64,000 nt of DNA, taken from Defluviimonas aquaemixtae. GTDB lineage: Bacteria > Pseudomonadota > Alphaproteobacteria > Rhodobacterales > Rhodobacteraceae. The translations under genes and the position numbers were made by a program. This document shows positions 27,972 to 35,216 of the stretch, one piece after another (the first letter of the stretch is position 1; every line of letters starts with the position of its first letter). Where the stretch lies: the NCBI RefSeq assembly GCF_900302475.1, contig NZ_OMOQ01000003.1, positions 434,001-498,000 of the forward strand, given 5' to 3'. The notes under the pieces are model-generated. The model searched no databases. It saw nothing but the letters and a program-made list of their open reading frames with translations, and had not been told where the DNA came from.

Positions 27972-28445
27972 TCAGCTTTGCCCGGCTGCGTCGAAGGCAG
28001 CGATCAGGTCCTTATATTCATCGCAGGTCCGGCAAAGCCCGCGCAGCATGCTCAGGTTCTGCCGCGCGCGGTCGACGTCGCCGCGCTCGAGGAACAGCTC
28101 GCCCTGATACTCCAGCGCGCCCATATGCCGGGGATCGATTCTAAGCGCCGTTGCGTAGTAGCGGTCGGCTTCGTCCAGCCGGTTCATCTTTCGGCTTGCA
28201 TAGCCCATCAGGTTCCAGGCATCGGCATTGCGCGGTTCAGCCTTCACTACGCCGGCGAGTATCCTGAGGGCCTGGACGTAGCTGCCGGAATCGACGGCGG
28301 CTTGGGCTTCCGCATAGTTCGGGCGAGAAGTGTTCGTCGCGCTGTCGCTGCCGCCGCTGCCGGCAGAGAGAGCGGGTAGGCAAGAGAACATCAGCGCGGC
28401 AACTGCGGCGGCCGCGAGAGATGCGCGGCGGGGAGTTTCAATCAT
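27972..28445 (-). CDS. Exported TPR protein, paralogue B
   Basis: 157 residues from ATG 28445 (GGAGG ribosome site); an upstream extension to 28562 is not needed. A signal peptide (about 1-27, ending ALSAGS) precedes TPR units with EPRNADAWNLMGYASRKM and HMGALEYQGELFLERGD. The cysteine pair is in GLCRTCDEYKD. It matches paralogue A closely over the whole TPR part. It probably arose by duplication, with the DAGK relic caught between the copies. Confidence 0.88.
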   Translation of the reverse strand: MIETPRRASLAAAAVAALMFSCLPALSAGSGGSDSATNTSRPNYAEAQAAVDSGSYVQALRILAGVVKAEPRNADAWNLMGYASRKMNRLDEADRYYATALRIDPRHMGALEYQGELFLERGDVDRARQNLSMLRGLCRTCDEYKDLIAAFDAAGQS

Positions 28446-28531
28446 GGCGCGGACCTCCTTCGTCAGGCCGGCCCAAGCTAGCACGCAGAAGGGCGCGCCG
28501 GCACTCACTTTGTGGCGACCGGCGCGGCGCC

Positions 28532-28843
28532 TCAGAACCGCTCGGCGCGGAGCACCTCGCAATCGGTGACCGAAACCACGCCGATGTGGCGTTCGACCAC
28601 CGAGAAAGCCGCTTCGAGCAGCGTGTCCAGACGCTCGGGCCGGATGATGCAGACGACGGCGACCATGCCTCCCGCGGTCGAGACCTGACCCTCGCGGCTC
28701 CAGCGGCCCGAGCGGCCGGACCCGCCGCGCACCGGCAGGATGGTGAAGCCGGATACGTCCGCGGCGGTGATCGCGTCGGTCAGGCGGCGCTCGAGCGGCG
28801 CTTCGATGATGATCTCGACGCGTTTGGCCTTGTGTGTCTGCAT
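28532..28843 (-). CDS. PII-like regulator of SbtA (SbtB-like)
   Basis: 103 residues, the size of a PII-fold protein. KRVEIIIEAPLERRLTDAIT begins the ferredoxin-like fold, and the T-loop region GFTILPVRGGSGRSGRW is like that of SbtB proteins rather than GlnB (no uridylylated Tyr motif). The C-terminal CGPEGC redox loop of some cyanobacterial SbtB proteins is absent; it ends DCEVLRAERF. SbtB binds adenine nucleotides, including cAMP, and blocks SbtA. The gene lies two bases after the SbtA-like gene, which strongly supports this partner. Confidence 0.8.
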   Translation of the reverse strand: MQTHKAKRVEIIIEAPLERRLTDAITAADVSGFTILPVRGGSGRSGRWSREGQVSTAGGMVAVVCIIRPERLDTLLEAAFSVVERHIGVVSVTDCEVLRAERF

Positions 28844-28845
28844 GG

Positions 28846-29823
28846 TCAGCCTCCGCTGAGGCGCTCGGCCACCGTGACGTAGAGCGGGATGCCGAGCGCG
28901 AGGTTGAACGGGAAGGTGACGCCGAGCGAGAGCGTCAGGTAGATTGAGGGATTGGCCTCGGGCAGCGCCACCCGCATCGCGGCGGGCACGGCGATGTAGG
29001 AGGCCGAGGCGGCGAGCGTCATGAAAAGCGCCACGCCGCCCGCGCTGAGGCCGAGCACCATGCCCACAGGCAGCGCGAGCGCTGCGCCGACGAGCGGCAT
29101 GAGAACCGCGAAGACGACGGCGCCGCCGGAGAGGACGCCGCGCGCCTGTTTCAGCCCGCGCCCCGCGACGAGTCCCATGTCCAGAAGGAAGAGGCAGAGC
29201 ACCCCCTTGAACGGCGAGACGATGAAGCTCTCGATTTCGGCTAGCCCGCGCTCGCCGGTAATCGCGCCGATCACGAAAGCGCCGACGAGAAGCACGATCG
29301 AGCCATTGAGCAGGACTTCGCGCCAGAGTTCCCAGTCCATCTTCACGCCGGTTCCCGACCGCGCCGCGAGCCAGAGGGCGGCGACGATGGCGGGCGCCTC
29401 CATCGCGGCGGCGACGGCGACCATATAGCCTTCGTGGCCGATCGCGCGGCTGGTGAGGATCGCGGTCGCCGAGACGAAGGTGACGATCGAGATCGAACCG
29501 TAGTGGCCCGCGACCGCCGCCGCGTCGACCGCGGAAAGGCGCGTGAGACCGCGCAGGAGCGCGAAGGCGATGACCGGAATCACCAAGCTGAGCGCAAGGC
29601 CCGCGATGAGCGCGAACCCGAGCGTCCAGTCGAGCCCGTGCGCGGCGACGCTCGCGCCGCCCTTGAAGCCGATGGCGAAGAGAAGATAGATCGACAGCGC
29701 CTTCGCGGCGGCCTCAGGAACCGAGAGGCTCGACCGTGCGACGGCGGCGAGAAGCCCCAGCGCGAAGCTTAGGATGATGGGCGAGACGAGGTTCTGCGCC
29801 ATCACGGAAAGAATGGCGTCCAT
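28846..29823 (-). CDS. Sodium-dependent bicarbonate transporter, SbtA family
   Basis: 325 residues with about ten membrane segments in two halves. SbtA hallmarks are SPIILSFALGLLAAVARSSL near the start and YLLFAIGFKGGASVAAHGLD. The second half includes FIVSPFKGVLCLFLLDMGLV. In cyanobacteria SbtA imports bicarbonate with Na+ at high affinity. Here it lies between a beta-carbonic anhydrase gene (upstream, same strand, 92-base gap) and a PII-like gene, forming a compact inorganic-carbon module. Whether the substrate is bicarbonate in this organism is inference. Confidence 0.88.
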   Translation of the reverse strand: MDAILSVMAQNLVSPIILSFALGLLAAVARSSLSVPEAAAKALSIYLLFAIGFKGGASVAAHGLDWTLGFALIAGLALSLVIPVIAFALLRGLTRLSAVDAAAVAGHYGSISIVTFVSATAILTSRAIGHEGYMVAVAAAMEAPAIVAALWLAARSGTGVKMDWELWREVLLNGSIVLLVGAFVIGAITGERGLAEIESFIVSPFKGVLCLFLLDMGLVAGRGLKQARGVLSGGAVVFAVLMPLVGAALALPVGMVLGLSAGGVALFMTLAASASYIAVPAAMRVALPEANPSIYLTLSLGVTFPFNLALGIPLYVTVAERLSGG

Positions 29824-29915
29824 GCGTCCTCCGAGTCAGGTTTTGGCGCTACATAAAGCGATCCGCCACACACGCAATGGTCCGGCCAAAATATTCCCGA
29901 CCTGGGGCCGCACAG

Positions 29916-30563
29916 TCAGATCGGCACGAACTTGCCCGATCCGGGATCGTACTGTTCCAATCCACCCTCGCCGATATCGTTCCAAAGACCGTGAAGCGTC
30001 ATCTCGCCGGCTTCGACGGCGGTGCGCAGCCAGGGGAAGGTCATTAGGTTCTCGAGGCTGACGAGCACCGCCTCTTTCTCGAGCGCACGGAGACGTTCGG
30101 CTTCGGGCAGGTCCTTCACGCGTTCGAAGCCGGGGCGCAGTATGTCCATCCAGCGGCCGACGAAGCTCGTCTTCTCCTCGAGAGCGGGCGCCTGTCCGGT
30201 GCACATGTCGTGGCAGCCCTGCACGCCGCCGCAATAGGAGTGGCCCACCACGATCATATGCGCGACTTTCAGCGTGGTGACGGCATATTCCACCGCCGCC
30301 GAGGTGCCGTGATGCTCGCCGTCCGGGTTGTGCGGCGGCACGAGACTCGCGATGTTGCGGTGGATGAAGAACTCGCCCTGATCCGCGCCGAAGATCGAGG
30401 TGACGTGGACGCGGCTGTCGCAACAGGAAATCACCATCGCGCGCGGACGCTGGCCCTCGGCTGCGAGGCGCCGGTACCAAGCGCTATTCTCGGCCCACGT
30501 CGTCGCCTTCCACCCATGGTAGCGGTGCACCAAGTAGGTCGGCAGCGGCTTTGCATGTTCCAT
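29916..30563 (-). CDS. Beta-carbonic anhydrase
   Basis: 215 residues. Zinc ligands are visible as Cys48 with Asp49 and Arg51 in CCDSRV, and His108 and Cys111 in VVGHSYCGGV; FFIHRNIASLV is also conserved. It interconverts CO2 and bicarbonate in the cytoplasm. It is first in a reverse-strand group with the SbtA-like transporter and its PII-like regulator. Supply of bicarbonate to anaplerotic carboxylases is a reasonable role, since no carboxysome or Rubisco gene is in the window. Confidence 0.93.
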   Translation of the reverse strand: MEHAKPLPTYLVHRYHGWKATTWAENSAWYRRLAAEGQRPRAMVISCCDSRVHVTSIFGADQGEFFIHRNIASLVPPHNPDGEHHGTSAAVEYAVTTLKVAHMIVVGHSYCGGVQGCHDMCTGQAPALEEKTSFVGRWMDILRPGFERVKDLPEAERLRALEKEAVLVSLENLMTFPWLRTAVEAGEMTLHGLWNDIGEGGLEQYDPGSGKFVPI

Positions 30564-30710
30564 CTTGCTCGCCTCGCGTTCAGTCCGCGCACCCCCTTAC
30601 TGGCACTGCTGTTCGAATTCGAGGGATTTTTGCCTTGGCTGGCAAGATTTTCTTGAGGCGCGGCGGTCACGATGCACTGGCGCGTGGGGCGCGATGCTGG
30701 AGGGTGATGG

Positions 30711-31091
30711 GTGGCGAAACTTGCAGTTTTGCGCCACGAGGAAGGGGTTCGGCTGAACCCGGACTGTCTCGTGGCTTTGTATGCCGAACTGGGCGAGACG
30801 GGCGCCGAGCAGATCGTCGCGCGGGCGATGGAGGAACTGGCGGCACGGCTGAGCGAGATCCAGCGCCATGCCGACGAGCGCAATGCGGCCGGTGTCGCGC
30901 GGGCGGCGCGTCTGCTGATCAAGGTCGCGGAACAGATCGGGATGACAAGTTTCGCGAGCGTGGCCGGCGACGTGTTGACTACAAGCGCGGCGGGCGAGGC
31001 CGTCGCACAGGCGGCAACGCTCGCGCGGCTCGTCCGGATCGGGGACCGCTCTCTGACCGCGGTGTGGGACCTGCGTGACATGACGATCTGA
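30711..31091 (+). CDS. Small Hpt-like helical protein lacking the phospho-histidine
   Basis: 126 residues from GTG 30711, preceded by GGAGGG. The sequence is almost wholly helical. ARAARLLIKVAEQIGMTSFA aligns by eye with the Hpt consensus AHtLKGsAxxlG, with Arg where the phosphorylated His should be. It may therefore be a pseudo-Hpt scaffold or an unrelated helical bundle. No kinase or receiver gene is adjacent. It is 60 bases ahead of leucyl aminopeptidase. The similarity is inference. Confidence 0.6.
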   Translation: MAKLAVLRHEEGVRLNPDCLVALYAELGETGAEQIVARAMEELAARLSEIQRHADERNAAGVARAARLLIKVAEQIGMTSFASVAGDVLTTSAAGEAVAQAATLARLVRIGDRSLTAVWDLRDMTI

Positions 31092-31151
31092 GGGCCTTGC
31101 GGATAGCGGTTGGACCGCTAGTCTGACCCCGCAAACAGACCGGGGTCCGAC

Positions 31152-32537
31152 ATGCCGCTTTCCTTCGCCGAAGCCTCCGCCACGACCCGCCCGCTTCATC
31201 TGGTCGAGGCCGATAGCGCGGCCGGCTTTTTGGCGGGGCGCACGGCGGCCGAACGGGCGTGGCTGGATGCCGCCGGGTTCCAGGGCGCACTAGGCAAGCT
31301 CGTCCTGCTGCCGGGCGAGGGCGGCGCGCCGTCGGGCGCCGCGTTCGGCCTCGGCAACGCGGCGGACCGCGCGCGCGGGCGGTTTCACGTCGCCCGCGCC
31401 CTGGGCGAACTGCCCGAGGGTGACTGGCGGCTCGAAGGCGACGTCGCGGCGGCGGGGGCGGAGGAAAGCGCGCTCGGTTGGCTGCTCGCGCAGTATCGGT
31501 TCACGCGCTACAAGTCGGCGAAGCCCTCCGCCGCGCGGCTGGTCCCGCCCGCTGGCGTAGACGCCGACCTTATATGCGCCATCGCCGAGGGCGAGGCGCT
31601 GACGCGCGACCTGATCAACACGCCCGCCTCTGACATGGGACCCGCCGAGTTGGAGGCGGCGGCCACGGAGCTTGCAAAAGGCTTCGGCGCCGAGGCGCGC
31701 GTCATCCGGGGCGATGACCTGCTGACCGAGGGTTTTCCCATGATCCATGCGGTTGGTCGCGCCTCGGATCGGGCGCCGAGGCTCATCGACATGCGCTGGG
31801 GCACCGAGGGGCCTCGCCTGACGCTCGTCGGCAAAGGCGTGTGCTTCGACACCGGCGGGCTCGATATCAAGCCGGCGCTCTCGATGGGGCTGATGAAAAA
31901 GGACATGGGCGGGGCGGCAACAGTCCTCGGCCTCGCGCGAATGATCATGGCGCTAGGGTTGAAGCTCAGGCTGCGCATCCTGATCCCCGCGGTGGAGAAC
32001 GCGGTCTCGGGCAATGCCTTCCGGCCGCAGGATGTCCTGACGAGCCGCAAAGGGCTGACGGTTGAGGTCAACAACACCGATGCCGAGGGGCGTTTGGTGC
32101 TGGCCGATGCACTCGCGTTCGCAGATGAAGAAGTTCCCGACCTGATCGTGTCGATGGCGACGCTCACAGGCGCGGCCCGGGTCGCCGTCGGCCCCGACCT
32201 CGCGCCCTTCTACTGCGATGACGAAGCCATTGCCGGAGCGATCCTCGCCGCGGGCGCGGCGGTGGCAGATCCGGTATGGCGGATGCCGTTCTGGACGCCC
32301 TACGAGGCGTTGATCGAACCCACGATAGCCGATCTCGACAATGCGCCTGCGGGGGGGATGGCGGGGTCCATCACCGCCGCGCTTTTCCTCAGGCGCTTCG
32401 TGACCGGAACCTCGCGATACGTCCATTTCGACATCTACGGCTGGCAGCCGAAGGCCGAGCCGGCGCGGCCCAAGGGCGGTGTCGGTCAAGGCGCGCGCGC
32501 GATCCTCGCTGCGCTGCCGGGGATCGTCGGCGCGTGA
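31152..32537 (+). CDS. Leucyl aminopeptidase family protein (M17)
   Basis: 461 residues. The M17 signature NTDAEGRLVLADAL and GKGVCFDTGGLDIKPA give the two-metal site, and ALSMGLMKKDMGGAAT carries the catalytic Lys. The N-terminal domain (about 1-140) is the divergent macro-like part. It removes N-terminal residues from peptides in the cytoplasm. Its stop overlaps the start of an NlpC/P60 hydrolase (GTGA), a pairing seen in Rhodobacterales that suggests joint recycling of peptidoglycan-derived peptides. Confidence 0.95.
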   Translation: MPLSFAEASATTRPLHLVEADSAAGFLAGRTAAERAWLDAAGFQGALGKLVLLPGEGGAPSGAAFGLGNAADRARGRFHVARALGELPEGDWRLEGDVAAAGAEESALGWLLAQYRFTRYKSAKPSAARLVPPAGVDADLICAIAEGEALTRDLINTPASDMGPAELEAAATELAKGFGAEARVIRGDDLLTEGFPMIHAVGRASDRAPRLIDMRWGTEGPRLTLVGKGVCFDTGGLDIKPALSMGLMKKDMGGAATVLGLARMIMALGLKLRLRILIPAVENAVSGNAFRPQDVLTSRKGLTVEVNNTDAEGRLVLADALAFADEEVPDLIVSMATLTGAARVAVGPDLAPFYCDDEAIAGAILAAGAAVADPVWRMPFWTPYEALIEPTIADLDNAPAGGMAGSITAALFLRRFVTGTSRYVHFDIYGWQPKAEPARPKGGVGQGARAILAALPGIVGA

Positions 32538-33361
32538 ACGACCGGAGGATAACGCCCGCGAACGGGCGCGTGGCCCATGTCTCGCTCCAGGGCCTCGTCA
32601 AGGCTGATCGCTTCGTGGAGGGGGAGCACGCGCGGATCGCGCTGTCCGTCGCCGATATTCTAGACGCGCCAGAGGGCAAGCGCGACCGGCAGCTTTTGTT
32701 CGGCGACCGCGCGCGCATTCTCGAACGGCGGGCCGGCTGGGCGTTCCTCCAGGCGGCGAAGGACGGCTACTGTGGCTATGTTGCGGAAGAGGCGCTCGGT
32801 ACCGACGGCGCGGCCACGCATTGGGTCAGTGCGCCGGCAACGCATCTTTACGAAGCGCCCGACATGAAGTCGCGCGACCTCGCGATGTTGAGCCTTGGCG
32901 CAAGGCTCACCGCCCGGGCGGAGCACGAGCGGTTCGTCGAGACCGACGACGGCCGCTTCGCGCCGCGCGTCCATCTCGGGCGCGAGGGCGAGAGAGCGGA
33001 CGACCCCGCGGCGGTCGCTGAAAGCCTGATCGGAACGCCGTATCTCTGGGGCGGGAATTCCCGCTCGGGCATCGATTGTTCCGGTCTCGTTCAGGCTGCG
33101 CTTCTCGCTTGCGGGATAGCTTGTCCGGGCGACAGCGATCTGCAGGAGGAGGCGCTCGGACGTGCACTGCCCGCGGGCGCGCCGCCGGTCAGGGGTGATC
33201 TGATCTTCTGGAAGGGTCATGTCGCGATGGCAATGAGTGCTGACACGCTCATCCATGCCAACGCCCATCACATGGCAGTGCGGCTGGAAGGGATCGGCGC
33301 GGCCATTGCGCGCATCGAAGCACAGGGCGAGGGGCAGGTGCGCATCGTTAGGCGTCTTTGA
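32534..33361 (+). CDS. C40 family peptidase (SH3-like plus NlpC/P60)
   Basis: 275 residues from GTG 32534, which overlaps the aminopeptidase stop. The N-terminal half has SH3b-like repeats (about 15-70 and 95-145). The C-terminal NlpC/P60 domain has GTPYLWGGNSRSGIDCSGLV with the catalytic Cys, KGHVAMAM with the His, and HANAHH as third polar residue. No signal peptide is present, so it likely cleaves gamma-D-Glu-diamino acid bonds of imported muropeptides in the cytoplasm. Coupling with the M17 peptidase supports this. Confidence 0.92.
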   Translation: MNDRRITPANGRVAHVSLQGLVKADRFVEGEHARIALSVADILDAPEGKRDRQLLFGDRARILERRAGWAFLQAAKDGYCGYVAEEALGTDGAATHWVSAPATHLYEAPDMKSRDLAMLSLGARLTARAEHERFVETDDGRFAPRVHLGREGERADDPAAVAESLIGTPYLWGGNSRSGIDCSGLVQAALLACGIACPGDSDLQEEALGRALPAGAPPVRGDLIFWKGHVAMAMSADTLIHANAHHMAVRLEGIGAAIARIEAQGEGQVRIVRRL

Positions 33362-33388
33362 ACGTCGAATGGACCATTCTGCCGAAGG

Positions 33389-33736
33389 TCAGTTCACAGG
33401 CCGGATCAGCTGGCGTTCAAGAACGCGCAGGACGACCGGTAGCTCATGCCCGCGCTTCAGGATCCGCCCGTCCATGCCGATGACGGCATACATTCCTTGG
33501 CGGTTCCTCAGCCGCGGCCGCTTCTCGATCCGGTAGATTGGGAACTCCGCGGCGCGGCGGAAGACCGCGAACACGGCCATGTCGCGCAGAAACGACAGCG
33601 CGTAGTCGCGCCACTCGCCAGCCGCGACCATGCGACCGTAGAGCCCCAGTATCAGACCAAGTTCTGCACGGTTGAAGGAGACCTGCTCCTGCGGGTGGGG
33701 ATGGGCACGGAAGGGAGGCGGTGGCTGGACCGTCAT
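33389..33736 (-). CDS. DUF2794 family protein
   Basis: 115 residues from ATG 33736; an in-frame extension to 33841 is open but unsupported. NRAELGLILGLYGRMVAAGE and AVFAVFRRAAEFPIYRIEKR are the core of this short alphaproteobacterial family of unknown function. QGMYAVIGMDGRILKRGHEL follows. No motif suggests catalysis. It is convergent with the NlpC/P60 gene, 27 bases apart. Confidence 0.85.
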   Translation of the reverse strand: MTVQPPPPFRAHPHPQEQVSFNRAELGLILGLYGRMVAAGEWRDYALSFLRDMAVFAVFRRAAEFPIYRIEKRPRLRNRQGMYAVIGMDGRILKRGHELPVVLRVLERQLIRPVN

Positions 33737-34287
33737 GGAAAAGATGTTATCGCCGTTTCGCGGCAAATCAAGCCTGCCCGCTTCACGCCGCGAAAACACC
33801 TCGCCACCGTCGCCTTCTGTCCGCAGCGCCGCCGCGATCATGGGCGATGCATTGCCGCAGCGACAACGCTAGGTTCCGGCGGTGCGGTCAACAGCCCCCA
33901 CCCATCCGTGCCGCCGGGCCTGCGTCGCGCTCAGGCCCCGCTTCGGCGGGGCTTTTCTTATTGGTCACGTCGCATGGCCATGTCGGTCCGGTCCACATTA
34001 CAGGCATGGGGGTTGGCATCTTGAGAACACCGGCTTCGGATGCTCGATGAGATTGTTCGTCAGCCGTGCGACGCCGAAGCGGCGCAGACGGACGGCTAAA
34101 GTTTCACTCATCACAGCGAAACAACAGCTCGAACCGCAATATGGCCTTATTCCCAGCCATATTTTGGGCGGCTTTTGCTGGTTATGTAGGACCGTCAAGA
34201 AAGCAGAGTTTGAGCCCGAAAACATGGCTCGACAGAGCCGTAGTCTCTTGATTTTTGGGGTACCTGTCCTGTTCGGCGGGGGAGACG
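33737..34287. other. Gene-poor spacer, left edge of an AT-richer island
   Basis: No convincing gene is seen in this 551-base stretch. The first part is GC-rich and contains a strong forward terminator at 33935-33956. After about 34000 the composition drops visibly (for example 34120-34200) up to the ClpP-like gene. Short open frames on both strands show no recognisable domain. Confidence 0.6.
33935..33956 (+). terminator. Intrinsic terminator with no obvious upstream gene
   Basis: A 7-bp stem GCCCCGC/GCGGGGC with loop TTCG (33935-33952) is followed by TTTTCTTATT. No forward gene ends nearby; the nearest, the NlpC/P60 gene, stops 570 bases upstream. An unannotated short RNA could lie upstream. 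Confidence 0.7.
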
Positions 34288-34935
34288 ATGAAAAAGCTTG
34301 TAGCCGCACTTTCAGTAGTGCTTCTCGGTACGCTCACTATCGACTGGTTTGCCGGAGAAGCGACAACGGCGATTCCGGCCATTGAAACGACCAAGGTGGA
34401 CGAGGGCGACAAGCTCAAGTGCACCGGAAAACACAAGCGATTTGTGCTCGATGACAAGGTCGACTGGGGTCTAACCGGCAAAATCTTCGATACGGTCATC
34501 CCCTGCCTGGAAGGCGGCTTCTCCCAAGAGATCGTCATCAATTCACCCGGCGGCAGCCCGACGACGGCGCACGGCGTCTACGAAGCGCTTCGGATCGCAG
34601 ACACACAGAACAGGCTGACCACGACCGTCTACGGCAACAGCCACTCGGCGGCCGTGTACGTGTTCCTCGCCGGCGCAACCCGGAACATCAGCTGCAGCAG
34701 CACGATGCAGATACACCCCGTCACGCTCAGGGTAGTGGCCAGTTCAAACGACAGGACTGAGCTCAACAGCTTCCCGGAACGGTGGGAGAAGACCGAAGAA
34801 CGTTCGATCAACATTTTGGCCCACCGTACAAAGCTTACCAAGGACGAGGTCCGTGAACTCAAGCTGGGGCACCGCCTGCTTACGGCCGAAGACGCTCTGG
34901 GGCATGGCATCGCCACCGAGATCATCGGCTGCTGA
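34288..34935 (+). CDS. Exported ClpP-like serine protease
   Basis: 215 residues from ATG 34288 with GGGGGAGA upstream. An N-terminal hydrophobic segment (about residues 2-18) indicates export or membrane anchoring, unlike cytoplasmic ClpP. The ClpP/crotonase fold shows in VINSPGGSPTTAHGVYEALR, the probable nucleophile Ser in GNSHSAAVYVFLAGA, and the His in MQIHPVTL. KLGHRLLTAEDALGHGIATE corresponds to the C-terminal ClpP helix. The substrate is unknown. The gene and its flanks are lower in GC than the surroundings and no partner is adjacent, so acquisition by transfer is plausible. Confidence 0.8.
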   Translation: MKKLVAALSVVLLGTLTIDWFAGEATTAIPAIETTKVDEGDKLKCTGKHKRFVLDDKVDWGLTGKIFDTVIPCLEGGFSQEIVINSPGGSPTTAHGVYEALRIADTQNRLTTTVYGNSHSAAVYVFLAGATRNISCSSTMQIHPVTLRVVASSNDRTELNSFPERWEKTEERSINILAHRTKLTKDEVRELKLGHRLLTAEDALGHGIATEIIGC

Positions 34936-35005
34936 GCCTCGTTATCTGAGACGGAGCGCCGCCAGGGAGTGAACCCGGAGAGCCAGTAACGGCGAAAGAC
35001 CGGTG

Positions 35006-35191
35006 TTATCGGAATAGCGCGTCACGAAGCGGCGGCCGATACAGCCGCGCGATAATGCGACCATCCCAGCCCAGCTTCGGGTCGGGCAAGGAATCCTGTG
35101 CAACAAACGCAAGGCAACGTTGCCCGCGATCCGGACCAATATCGTCCGTGGATAGATCAAAGGCAAAGCGGGTGGCTTCTTTTACGTGCAC
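35006..35191 (-). CDS. Possible small protein after gabD
   Basis: A 61-residue frame from GTG 35191, 26 bases after the gabD stop on the same strand, encodes VHVKEATRFAFDLSTDDIGP and ends RPPLRDALFR. The frame stays open upstream into gabD, so it may be a remnant of a longer gene. No domain is recognised and the ribosome site is weak. Confidence 0.35.
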   Translation of the reverse strand: MHVKEATRFAFDLSTDDIGPDRGQRCLAFVAQDSLPDPKLGWDGRIIARLYRPPLRDALFR

Positions 35192-35216
35192 CCGCTCGCC
35201 AAGTCGTTCCGGCCCC

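Noticed and set aside
33842..33956. 4.5S (SRP) RNA, 6S RNA or RNase P RNA before the orphan terminator
   Set aside because: The conserved SRP tetraloop region (GGAAGGAAGCAGCC-like) and RNase P core sequences are absent; 6S cannot be judged by eye.
33998..34309. Transposase remnant in the AT-richer island
   Set aside because: A few residues looked vaguely like an insertion-sequence C-terminus, but no DDE motif, inverted repeats or target duplication could be found.
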